Source of the DNA: Paracyclopina nana
Taxonomy: Eukaryota > Arthropoda > Copepoda > Cyclopoida > Cyclopettidae
Reading direction: 5' to 3'
Length of the DNA stretch: 64,000 nucleotides
Assembly (NCBI GenBank): GCA_019096065.1
Contig: JAGUCH010000005.1
Coordinates: forward strand, 2,170,001-2,234,000
The translations under genes were made by a program, and so were the position numbers. Below are positions 1 to 26,800 of the stretch, piece by piece (the stretch's first letter is position 1; each line of letters begins with the position of its first letter). The notes beneath the pieces are model-generated. The model saw only the letters and a list, made by a program, of their open reading frames with translations, was not told the DNA's origin and ran no database searches.

Positions 1-892
1 ACTAATGCAAAATCTTTTACTAAGACTATGGAGTTTTTCTTAATACATTTTTAGGCTTCTTTCTAATCGACGATTTTGTCGAATTGGCTCGTTTTAGGAG
101 AACAGATTTTGTCAGATAAAACCTTTATAAGAAATCTGAAGTAGCGTATTCGATTTTTCCAGCTTACTAAAACCGAAAAAATTCGGGTATATGAAGCTAA
201 GTAACATTTTTCTGGCATTGTGGCGTTTTTCATAAATGATGTCGCATTTTCGCATTTTGATTTCTGGTAACTAGCTAAACTAGTTTGCATTTGTTTACAA
301 TTCTCAATGCTGAAAATTGCTGATCCCGACTCCCGAGCGTGGTCTTGTGACTAAAAAGCTGACTATAAGCCTTGCATTTGAGCGTAAGAAAATATAGAGG
401 GAGCTCATTTCCTGCGTTTCTGAAAATTCCTCCGCTGATCTTAGGCCTCTGAATGCAGCAGCTTTTCCATTTGCTTTCATATAAAAACTGATGATATTGT
501 AGCATAAAACCAAAACATGAGCAGTCATTTGAAGACATTTGCAAAATGTTAGTGTTTTCTGAGAATTTTCTTTTTGCCAAAAGCATAGTTCCAATTGATA
601 TTGAGTTCTTGGGTGAATATGCCATGCACAAACAGAGATTTTTTTACCAAAATTGTTGTTGATAAAAAATACTAATAAGTTTACTTTCATCATTTTCGAA
701 AATACTCCATAGGTCTCAAGAAAAACTCAAAAATCCTTATTTCCCTTTGCTACGCCGCTGCGTTGATACTAGCTCTATTTTCACAATAGGGGGCGCTATT
801 TACCCTCGACGGCAGGGGCTATTGTCTTGAATAAGCAAAAATTCGACGGTCTGATAATAACATTTAAACCTGTTTATTTTTTCCTTTTTCAG
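1..892. other. non-coding, probable intron
   Basis: No coding segment is recognised here. The stretch ends in a pyrimidine-rich run and AG (891-892), the acceptor of the exon starting at 893. It is therefore most simply intron sequence of a gene that begins left of the window. Confidence 0.5.
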
Positions 893-1064
893 CGGTGGTT
901 GCTCGAATGATCAAGTTTTACAACCTTCCTCTCATCACTGCGGGTGGATTCGTCTTTGACTTCAACAAGCCCAAGCTCAAATTTGAGGACGAGTTCCACT
1001 TGCTTGTGAAAACTGGCTACTCATTTGAGCCGATGGCCAAGTTCATCTTTGACTTCTTCAACCA
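893..1064 (+). CDS. ligand-binding exon of receptor guanylate cyclase, upstream cassette (exon 1 of 2 visible)
   Basis: The exon is bounded by a TTTTTCAG acceptor and a GTAAGT donor, starts in phase 1 and ends in phase 2. It encodes VARMIKFYNLPLITAGG followed by an acidic/hydrophobic stretch ending FFNQ. This matches the ANF-receptor (periplasmic-binding-like) fold of receptor guanylate cyclases around the conserved 'VAR...P.iTaGG' segment. The same region appears again in diverged form at 5206-5407. The beginning of this ligand domain lies left of the window, so the gene is partial here. It may be an alternative N-terminal half of the cyclase that follows, or a separate truncated paralogue. 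Confidence 0.85.
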
Positions 1065-1128
1065 GTAAGTAAAATACTGTAAGGCGCAACTTTCGCACCA
1101 TGTGATCCCGCAACCTTTCATCCACTAG

Positions 1129-1340
1129 GACGGGCTGGAAGAGAACCACGCTGGCATATAGGAAAAACGACCACAGCAACTGGTCTGGAAACAACACATG
1201 CACCAGCTTCATGTCCACTGTGGTCAAGATTGCCAGGCAGAGGAATATTTCGTTTGATGAAATCAAGCTAGACTCCACTGACAAGCTCTATCCGGGTGAC
1301 TCCAAAGCCATGCTCCAGGATGAGATGGAAGATTACAGTG
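1129..1340 (+). CDS. ligand-binding exon of receptor guanylate cyclase, upstream cassette (exon 2 of 2 visible)
   Basis: It follows the previous exon after a 64-base intron (acceptor CCACTAG) and ends at G|GTAAGC in phase 1. It encodes QTGWKRTTLAYRKND, then a glycosylatable NWSGNNTC segment, and ends with LQDEMEDYS. 'GW...lay' is typical of the second lobe of ANF-receptor domains. The next expected segment (VVILCAS-like) is not found in the 3 kb that follow. It does occur at 5783, whose exon starts in the matching phase, so direct splicing from 1340 to 5783 keeps the frame. Inference: this is a cassette alternative to the exons at 4330-5707. Confidence 0.85.
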
Positions 1341-4329
1341 GTAAGCTTTCTTTAATACACATTACTTGCCTCGAGCTCTCCAAGTCATCACCACTCCATG
1401 CTTCTCCGGATTCAAGCTATCATATATTGCTTTTGTCAATTTAGAAACTTGCCTTGAAGGCTGCTCCTAAGAACTGTATTGGCCTCATGCGAGTCCCAAA
1501 AAAAGAGTCTTTTGTAAGTGCTGAGCGGTCTATAGTACGCTACAAAGCTGGCTTTGTGCTGCATTGTAGCGTAGGTGTTGAGCTCTCACTTTTTTGTGGC
1601 TTAGATGACATAAGAAGGAGTTCTTATTGTACTTTGAATTATCCCACAGTTGTAGTGGAAGCATGAGAACTTAATTTACAAGTATTGGAGTTGAATTAGA
1701 GAAGATGGGCCAGAGTAAACAATAGTTTGCTGCTGTCTCTTACTCTGCCAACTTCGGAAACATCCAGGGAGCCATTGAAAGTTTCCTGTCCTTTCACTAG
1801 TTTGACACCAATTTTATGGCTTTGTCATCTTCTACTTTTTCGTACCTCTCATTAATGAACTGCTTTTTCGATGTATTACAAACTGCACTTGATTTTCTAA
1901 AGCTCTGGACATTATTCCCTTCATTAATTTTGATCATAGCTTGTATTGCAGTTAATGCATCCTATTATCTCTCGAAGAAAATATCCACATCACCTGACTA
2001 GCTGTATAAAAAAAACCTGCAATTTCCTTGTAGGATATTGTCATAATTGGGGACTTGGATCGAGAGAAATCGTATATTATAGAAACCTGTACAACTCTAA
2101 ATGGGAAAAAGTGATAATTTTAGCACTTGAGCCATGCAAAACAAACGATGATGAGTATACACTCAATATGTGAGTCATAAAATAGCTTTTACAATCATCG
2201 TGACCTTCAATGCGCGTTATCAGTTCAGCTGCAGCAGCTAATAATATTCTGGCCCAAAATGTGTCAAAAGCTGCAGAAACGACTTCACCTTATCCTTTGG
2301 TGCACTATCAACACACCTGAAGACAAGTTTGTAAATGTGCCTTTGCGCCTCAAATGTTTATGATTTTCTTACATAAACCTGCGAAGAGCGTTCCCAATTC
2401 TTTTTAGAAAGCTGCAAAGACTGCAACTGATTGCTCTCAGAGAAAGTCCATCATCATGCTTTTCAAATCCTTCTGCATTATGGATACATTGGTAATCTAC
2501 CAAGCTTAATTAAGTATGCAATTCGTTCAGTTTATCTGCAGCATGCCATCAAAAGCTTGTGTTTTTTGCCATGAATAAGATTGAAAAGCCTCGTACTTAG
2601 CCGAAGCCAGTGTGTGCATGTCAAGATGCCTTATGTCAACACAATACGCCATTTCTTGTGCCTTCCCATGCCAAATTTCCCCCTACCTTTAAAAAGGAAA
2701 GTTTTTGAAGAAATAAGTCCCCCCAATTCATGCCAACTTGATATGTTGGCCAAAGTTTCCCCAACTAGTTTTCATCACCTCTCAAATTTTTAAGACTCTT
2801 CAATTTTCGTGGCACCAACTGCTCATCAGAAATAAAATCAGTTGTACGTGGGAGTTGCGTCACCCTTTCCAATTTAGACGTGAGGCCTTCAAGAATTGCC
2901 TTAGAGAGAAAGGATGAGATTAGGGACGGGATTCTGAAGTGTGACAAATGGCTTTTATTGACAATATGGATTTCCTCTTGGATCACATGGTTATTTCGTA
3001 GTATTTGCATAAAACAGGAGCACATATGGTTTGAATGGCATCTGAGGGTAAAAAAGTTCAATGTTATTAAGGAGAATAAAATTCTCCTCTATTGAGGCCA
3101 AAGGATGAGGCCGAGGCTGCTACTGCATGATCCTCTTCTTCGTGCTACGCGCTTCGTTTCTCCATCCAGAGTTGTGTCAGTTCTGTTCAGTGCTCTGGAT
3201 TATAAGCAATCCTCGAGTGTATATAGCCCCATTTGTTTACTCAAAACATAACTCTCAAATTGGCAAGGATAATGTTAAGAAAAGCTGTCAATGGAATAAT
3301 CCTGCTTCTCTTGGATCAAAGTGGTGGACATTTTTCACTTCGTTCTGTCTTCAGAGTAGTTGATAATTTTAGGGTAAAATATTAAGCTTAAAAGAAAGTT
3401 AAAGAATAATTTGCCTTTGACATTACAGATGTAGTTTGCTTGCGGCTCACCAAAGAGCACCGAAAAATTTCCTTCTAGCTGAAAAATAATGCCCAAACAA
3501 AAGGTAGAATTATTGAAGAGCATCTTTTACTGCTATAATTTTTGCATTTTTATGTGGCTTATTCTGCATGATCTGCTTGAAAAAGTGCTTTTTAAAATCT
3601 ACTGATGAAATTGATATAAATTGCCAGCCTCTTTTCCCCAGGCATATACCTATCACAAAGCAGAAATTGCTTATTAGTCCTGTGATGAAACAAAAAGCTT
3701 GCCTCTTTAGAAATTACCATTGTTCTAGTGCTTTCTTTTGTTGATTCAGTGCCCAAAAATATCCCAATAACAATTATTAATGCCACTCGTTTACATCAAG
3801 GCCAAAATGAATGGATTAGTGTTTTGAGTCTCTTGATAAGGGAGGTGTGATATGATAACAAGGCTTGGAGAAAAATCAGCAGTTTGATCCAAGAAGGGGG
3901 AAATGAAAATCATGGCCAAAAGCTGCTACAATAACCAAAAGTGACCATATATTTTTGATGGTGTGTTACTGCAGTTTAGGGTTAAGTGTATTTAAGCAGT
4001 TTTCCTCATCTGAAATCTCCACCAATTATGCAAATTCAAAATACCAGCACGTAGCTGTTCTCCATCCAAGTTTCCATGTAAGATGCTTTTTAATGGCTTT
4101 TTAGCCTGTTTTTTTTTACCAGCTGTACTTACTTTAATCACCACCGTAGAAGAAGCTTGTTAGCAAATTAAGCAAAGTGGAATTTATGAGTATCTTCATC
4201 CCAATAGAACTTGAAACCACCTGGTGTTGGGTTGTTGCATTACCTATTCTCACGTACACACACCATCAAATATTTGTGTTCAGCTGCTAGAAAAAGCACT
4301 TCTTGGTTTATTAGTATAGCATACGAATC
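1341..4329. other. intron or intergenic stretch without recognisable exons
   Basis: I looked for continuation of the upstream ligand-binding copy, especially a VILC / ELGM-like segment or a transmembrane exon, and found none. Open frames here are short and have no domain-like content. The last part, before the ATG at 4330, must hold the promoter and 5' leader of the downstream cassette if that cassette has its own start, but I see no clear core-promoter motif. Confidence 0.5.
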
Positions 4330-19201
<14,872 letters not shown>

Positions 19202-19613
19202 CAGTAATAAGTAGTACAAAAAAGCAGAAAAAACAATTGGAAGAAACTCACGTACCAAGTACTGATTGTGAGGAGCTCAAGCACGAAAAATCACGGTTTA
19301 TGCCTTTGATTGCCGATGTGTCAAGGATGAGACATAATTGTGTGTAGTAGTAGCTCTACTAAAGTGACCAAAAAGAAAAGCCGCCATTTTTGAAGCATGC
19401 TCTCCTGCTGCACTGTGGTGCCAAAGACACGTTTCTTCTTAATACTTCCCCTATATACATAACATAGAGATGCCAACCTGTGTACCAGTACCACAGAAGC
19501 AAAAAAGAAACCGATTTGATGTGTGTCACAACTGCGAAAAAATGTAATTTAAGATTCTAGAGAACGTGAAAACCCGACCGTGTTAGGCCATCGTTTTTGA
19601 TCCTATTTACCCG

Positions 19614-19635
19614 AATAAACGTAGTATCTAATAAA
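19614..19635 (+). terminator. polyadenylation signals for the guanylate cyclase
   Basis: Two AATAAA hexamers (19614-19619 and 19630-19635) lie about 410-435 bases after the stop at 19201. They are the first well-placed pair on this strand, which implies a short 3' UTR. Confidence 0.6.
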
Positions 19636-20813
19636 TACATTCCTCATGATAAGAATACGTAATAAGCTGAGGTCACTTAGGTAAACGCAGAAGTTGCGTA
19701 ACTTGTACGCATAAATTAGCACCCGAAAGATATGTGACAAGGAGCCTCAGCTTTGCTTCCATATTATCTTGTCAATCATCTACAAGTGTCTAATGAACCC
19801 AAGAAGAAGTAGTCACGTAATTACAATCCTGCGCGGAACTTGGATAGCCAAAACCAAGAGAATTCAAGAGGAAGACGCGAAAACTTTTCTTCTTTTTCGT
19901 TGGCCTCCATTCCTCAGTCCTGAGATAGATATCGAAGAAAGTAACCGACTTTGTTCCAAAACTCAATTTGTCAACTTCAATGCAGCCTCAAAGTGCAGCA
20001 GGAGCTCCGTCGACTCTTATTTCCCACGCAGGGATGGAAGAAAATCTCATAAAATTGATTACTGTTGAGTTTGCATCCTATTCAGTCCACATCGACATGA
20101 TCCATATCTTTCCAAGTTGGGTGGATTTATTTTGGGCTTTACATTTTGCGTAAAATATCGGCGAAAAATGAGGAAAGTGTCGAAGACACGACCTTACTAA
20201 AAAGCAAGCTGTTACGTGTGATGATAAGCTATGAGCTTACATGACAGATGCAATAACCCAGCGGGTTACGACAAGATAAGAATTTCAAGCAGCGCAGTAA
20301 AAGGTGCTATGAGATGTCCGGATTCTCCGAAATTGAGTTCCACTAAATAGGTGCAAGTTGAATCGCATCACTTCGTGAACGTTTATTCTGATGCACTCGG
20401 CGCATGCTTTGCATCAACATGTCAGGGCCAAAATCTTTTCTCACTATTCCGCAACCAATCCTGGAATGAGATGGCAATGAAGTGAGACAAGTGGCTTTCT
20501 CCCACTTTTTCGGCAAAATCTGCTTAAAATTGATTACTCTTTTATTTCCTTCATAATCATTGCTGAACATAATTCCCACCATCACTCATTATTATTACTA
20601 TTATTGGCTGGCAAAAGTGTTGACTTAGCTTTTTTACACACAACATCTTGAATAAAATGGCGAGAGAAAGACATACGGAAAATGCCGATGAAGATGATGA
20701 TGGTGGATTCACAAAAAATAAACGCGCGATTCCGGATTAAGTTATGGCACGGCTGTACAAAGATCCGGATGATGATAATTAATGAGCCTAAAATATTCTT
20801 CACTTCAGCCTTG
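19636..20813. other. convergent 3' region between two genes
   Basis: The cyclase (+) and the PY-motif membrane protein (-) end tail to tail here. Open frames in this stretch are short and look random. Candidate - strand polyadenylation hexamers lie at 20392-20397 and near 20125-20130. Confidence 0.5.
20392..20397 (-). terminator. candidate polyadenylation signal for the PY-motif membrane protein
   Basis: An AATAAA on the - strand lies about 420 bases beyond the stop codon at 20814. Others occur nearby (about 20542 and 20125), so the true site is not certain. Confidence 0.4.
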
Positions 20814-23800
20814 TTACAGAGTGGCTAGAATTTCAACCTCAGCCGGAGAAGCTCGTAGTATGTTGCTGCTGAAATCACTTCCGGATTCACTACTGCTCGT
20901 GTTCAGTCCCATGGATCCGGACACAGTGACAATGACAGGGTTGGAATGACTTTCCGCGCTCGAGGCTTGCACTATGGTCACCACGGATCGTTTTTCATCT
21001 CTCTTCTCGAAAATTCTCTCGTACAGCGGGGAAGTGTCACAGATTCCTGGCGAGGAGTGAGACTCGTGATGATCATCATCCCCAATCTTCATCATGTGAT
21101 AATGGTGATGAAATCCGGATTCCGACTTGAGATCAGTTTTGCTTGAGACTGACACGATGCTCACATCTTGAGCTGGACCCACCGCTCTTTGGTGATGGCT
21201 TGAAGATCCGGAAACGGCATTATTACTGGCACGAGCTGCTGCCGGAGGAACCGGATGGATTTGAGCCACTTGGACATGATGACTAGCGGTGTTCCCACTG
21301 GATCGATTCTGGTAGAGGCTGCCATGGCCGCTGTGGACGTTATTTGAGCCACTGTTGTCCATGACAGACTCGATGATCGCATGGTCGCTCACATGGGATC
21401 TGTAGCTCGGTGGTCGACTGTGGCTCAGTGCATTGACCATTGCATTTCTGCAAAAAAGAAATATCGTTGAATTCTTATTGCGAATGGTAATGATTTTTTA
21501 AAGATATTATAAGAATTGCAGAAGCCAAATGCTTGAAAAACTGAATAAATTTTGTAATACCTAAGGTGAGCCCGATAATTCGGAGGAGGCTCCACAGCCA
21601 AACCTGGACCCGGATTTCCGTGATTTCCGGCTGAGCTAGGTTGACGATCCAACAGGAGCAGTCTTAACCTGTATTCTTGCATACTGGCTTGATATGAGGG
21701 AGGTGGAGGACGGTAATGGAAGTCCGAATACATCATAGCTGTTTTAAAAAAATTATTAAAATAAAGTGATCTCATAAAGCATAGCCCATGGAGGCTTACC
21801 TGCATAAGGATGCTGAGGTCTGGATGCTCCAGCATGGGAATTATTATTGGTTGTCACTTGAGGCCTGGATAAGAATCTTCCATTATTATAATCTTCCTCG
21901 CAACCACCCAAGCCCAACATTGCACGACAACTGGGAGCATCTGTGGCTGTCAATCTCCAGGCTATTCCACTCACTGTGATCAAGACAATTCCGACTCCTG
22001 GAAAAAACCACCGAATTAATTTAAATATTCATCAAAATATTTTTGTTGTTGTTTATTTACCTATCATGAGGAGTGATACAGTGAGGTGTTCCCGACCGGA
22101 CGCTTTCATAGCCCCTAAAACGGTGCCAACGATAGAGCAGCAAATGCCAACAAAGGCAATCATCACAATGAACCATCGGATCGACACAGTTTGAGACACG
22201 TTGACCCCGCAACATGACTTGGGATTATCCTCGCCCAAGAATGAAACATGAGACCTGCAAAAAAGGAGCAAATTTCAATTTTGGCCATAGCAATTGCTGA
22301 TACAACGTGGTTCTGCATGAGTGGGCTGTTGGTAGTTATAATTGCCATGCTATGGCGACCACGATCAAAGTGGACAATTTAAACTCTGATTTTTCTTCTT
22401 CATTTTCCCTCAAGACTTCCTTTGAAATGGACAACAGGAAGGAGTGGACTCATCACAAAATAATCACAATTGTTTCAGAGCCCCCCAAAAATCAAGCTTA
22501 GCAACAATTAACAAAGAGTCATCAAACCCAAGAGCCAATACAAATAATAATAGATAGATAGATAGGGAATAGATAGGGAAAAGAAACAACTTAACATTGC
22601 ATTAGCTTCTTTTGTGCGTGAAATTATGCGATATTTTAATACAAGAAATATTGCTAAATTACTATCTGGTTACTAAGCATTTTAGGCCATGTATGAGTAT
22701 TCAAAGCATGGCGTACTATAATTAAAAAGCAGAAGCGGCTTGAATATGGCGAAATTGGAACATGACAACACTTCATGCAGGCAGAGAGGATGTCAAAGCC
22801 GGAAACTAAGGTTCAGGCTGGCTGAACACTTTTGGGATTTCACACATGTCCAACAACTTATTATATGCGACTCTAATGCGCGGAAAAATTACGGGAAAAA
22901 GCATTATTTATTTCTTTTGAGCCAATACACTATGATCGATGATTAATTGCAGCACATCTCCTTTTTTTTGCTGAAATGGACAATTTCTCTATAATTGCCT
23001 TTTTTCAATAACTTTTACATGAAAATAGCTTTTAGCCGGAAGTCAGTGTCATGGGTTTTTGAACGGATCAATTTTCGGCTCTAAAGTGGATCGGTTGACA
23101 TCATTAATGAAATCTAGATGAGTGAGCTGAAAGCTAATGGAGCAGGCCAAATTACGGCTTAATTTCAAAGAGACCATTCATTGCTGACAAAAAGCCGAGT
23201 GTCGTTTTTGCTGCCACACCCTTTAAAATGTAACCGAAAATGCTCATTAATCATTACATATAGTGGACCTCTACATAATAATTCCGAAAAAACAATGGAG
23301 GGCGAGCTAGACTTTTTATGGGAATTTCTACCATATAAACTACACACACTCAGATTAAAATTCAGCTACACACACACGTACAATTAAAAGCGTTTTAAGG
23401 TAGGCTCTCCTTGCTGTGCTAAAGTTGGGATTTGGTTGCATATATAGCATGGGAGGAAGCATTAACCTTAGCGAGATTTAATGGCTCTAACCATAAACTA
23501 CAGCCAGTGAAGAAGAAGAAGAAGGAAGAAATTTTATCCGAATCATTGTAGCTTGCAAGAGGAGGAAAATTGGATAATAGTTCTTTCAAAAAATAATCAA
23601 CAACAATGCTGGGAAAAAAGGCATTCCTTCCGTGATACAAACCATTTGCATAAGTGATGACACACTCGCAGCTTTCGAAATATGGCAGTTTTGCAACTCT
23701 GGCTAATTTTGGCTGACATGGAGGTAATTTGGCGGTTTTTGAGATGACACATCTAGCCGCTCCAGTGGCCAGTTATGAAGTGTAAACAAAACGCGCTATG

Positions 23801-26800
23801 AACGGAAAAATTGCTTGAATCTTGCAACGTTGAAGTAACTCCTTTTTAAGTGGCTTTTAAAAATGCATTTATGAAATCTGAGCTGTGTCAATTAAAAGTT
23901 ACTCAAAGAGAAAAAGCTACCAGATGAGTGATTTTTTGAATTATGCAGGGTGAAACGAGGATTTTAATTAATTTATGTGGCCATTACATGGTGCAACAAT
24001 ACGTTTGCATGAGTGATGTCGACCAAACTTCATGATCCCTGAACAATTAAGCTGGGAGACCAAAATTTTTCATGGTTTCTGGTAAACTTTTGCCGCCGCT
24101 CAAACTTTCTCCAACAGCAAAGTCGGAAAACATGACGGATCTCCTCGCTCTGATTTCCACTATCATTTCCAATCCATCTTGCAACTTGAGGAAGACACCA
24201 CCACAAAATGTTTGAGCAGGCAAAAGTTAATCAGAATCTTTACCTCCATTAGTTTCGCGAACTTTGCTCTGCTGGATACACTTCTACCCTATATTTAGCC
24301 TCAGTTAGGTGAACTCTAATGGATCAGCTCTAATTAAGTCTAGCACTTGCTTAGCTATATCTTGGACGATCAGAGATTAGGCCAGCCTACTTTTGAGGAA
24401 ATAACATCATAATTAGCCAATCACCACTATAAGAGGATTTTTTTGCTGGGGCCTTCCTAAAAAGGTTCTTACTTTTAATTTTTTTCTGCTTGGAAAATTA
24501 CAGGCCAGAGGATGAGAAGGAAAAACTGCATTCTCATAGATTGGAGATCTTTGAGATTTTTCAAAACTCATCTCATGCTGGTCGGCATATGCTAGCATAT
24601 ATCCTACACCAAGCAAATGCAATAGTGTGAAAGTGAGCTTGGGCCTAACTCGAACCACCTACGCGAGTAAGTGTGCAAAAAATACTGAATCCTACACACT
24701 TTTACTTGTACGCTTTATCGCTAAGGAGCACAATTACACTTTTTCTTTTTTTCTCTAATTCTGCTAATTTTCTCACGCATCTTAATTATGATCAAGCAAG
24801 GCCCTGGCCTCGTTTGGCACAAAAAGGTCCATTTTTTCTCTTTATTATTTCATGAAAATAAATTCTTCCTTCTCTTGACAACAATTTCCAAATGGATGTG
24901 TGTGTGTATACAAGATCTTGGCTTGCTTGAAGAGGAGGAAGAAGAAGATGAGGTGAACAACATGACTGAAGAGAAAAATCGTGACTGATATCCTGCGAAC
25001 GCTTTTGCATATCTGATCTAGAAATGAATTGGAAATCCACGTTAAGTTATGGCCTTGACACAGACAGCAACAATTGAACCGAAATTGGGCAACCGATTTT
25101 GCATGCAAAATCTGCCGAATTGCGAGCGGCGTCATTACATGGCACATAAATTGGCACCAAACGCAGTAAAATGTGAGGAAAATCAAGATTTTTGCAAATG
25201 GCCACCGCAATATAGAGGCTATTGCGCAAATATATTTTTGTCAAGGAAAAAATAATTTTTTTTACATAATGAAAGAGCTTTTTGCAGCTGGCTGCTCCTT
25301 GGCTAAGGAAAAGGAATTGTAATTGAAATTAATTATGCCCAACTTTTCCTTCCCAACAAAGTGATGCAAATTTCTTTTTGCACACTCACAAATGGCACAC
25401 GAAGAATGTAAGCTGCAAAACGAGATAAGCCTTCGTTGCAAGGCCTTGAATCAGTCTGCAGTAAGGCAGCCTTGAGTGGTTTCGGGCCAATTTTTCGCAG
25501 AAGGGAACTTTCGCCATAATTTCACAGCATTGTCGTCGTCGTGTGGGCACTTTCGATTTATCATTCGCATCATGCTAATGGATTCAAAACTTTGCCATAA
25601 GAGCCAGATGTGTCGTCGCAGAATTATGCGACAAAATTACGCAACCTCCATGGATGATTATGGCAGTATTCTCCTCCAGATTGAAATCATGTCCTGCTTG
25701 CACAATTTTCATGTCTGCTGACCACTGTGCATACTTATGCAGTCATATCTGATCAAAGATGCTTGTTTCAACACCAAATACATTGCTATTACTCTTTTGG
25801 AGATGAAAGCCCCGCTTTTTTCAGGATTTCATCACAGGGTTTTCTAAATTAGTAAAGTTGACGCAAAAAAACTTTTCCCATGCTAAAAGAGTGCGTTGTA
25901 GTATATTGTAGCATGTGCAATATTGCAAAAACCTTTTGCCGCCAACTCATGCATAAAAGGGCGTTTAAAAGACATTTTCCTTCACTGCCAGACATAACCT
26001 TCTTCTCTACTGTGAAAAAATCCCTCTATTTTTGTCACCCTATAAATTCTCGCACCACAGAAGATTTCAAGGCTGTCGTCTTACCTGTAAGGAAATTGAG
26101 TAGTTTTGTTGTAATTATGCCAATTTTTGTGGAGAAAAAGCACACACAATAATGAAAAGTGTAAAAAGATGGAGAGCATAAAATGGAGGGATGGTTCACA
26201 GTTGAATTGTAGTTGTGAAGAGATTTTGGGGGAAAGTGACCATTGTGCACATGTGAGCAGCTGCTGCTTGTGATCTTGGTAATTCACAAAACCAGCAAGT
26301 TGCACAGTGGGCGGGCAACGTTTTAAAACGCCTGAAAAAGCACGCAAAATTCCGTCTGGTGGTGATTTGGACAATTTTTAACATTAGCATTTTTTGCCGG
26401 CTTTTCACCCCAGTGTGCACTTAGTAGTATATGCCAGCATTTTGTGACCCCGTTGAAAACGTTCATTCACATTGCTGCATCTCATCATGTGAGAAAAAGG
26501 ACACCAACCATCAAATGAACCAGCTGCTCGCGCTACAGCTACAACTACTCGCGCGCATGGTTTTATGCACAAAGCCAAAACTTTTTCCAAAGAATTTCGC
26601 CTTTGTCCGCGCTAAATCGCCGAAAATGAGTCGTAAATATTCCAATTGTGTGAACGCACATCTCTGCTGAAAAGTTTGACAGTAGAAAAAGGGGAACCGA
26701 TTTTAATGAGATAATTGACGGAAAAACGGGGGATTTTTCCTGGCAATTGAAACACTGCTAGCTGCAGCGTAATAATAGAGGAGTGGCTCGATTTTTATTT

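Noticed and set aside
19769-20068. 99-codon + strand frame after the cyclase polyadenylation signals
   Set aside because: Lies between convergent genes, contains no motif, and has weak coding character.
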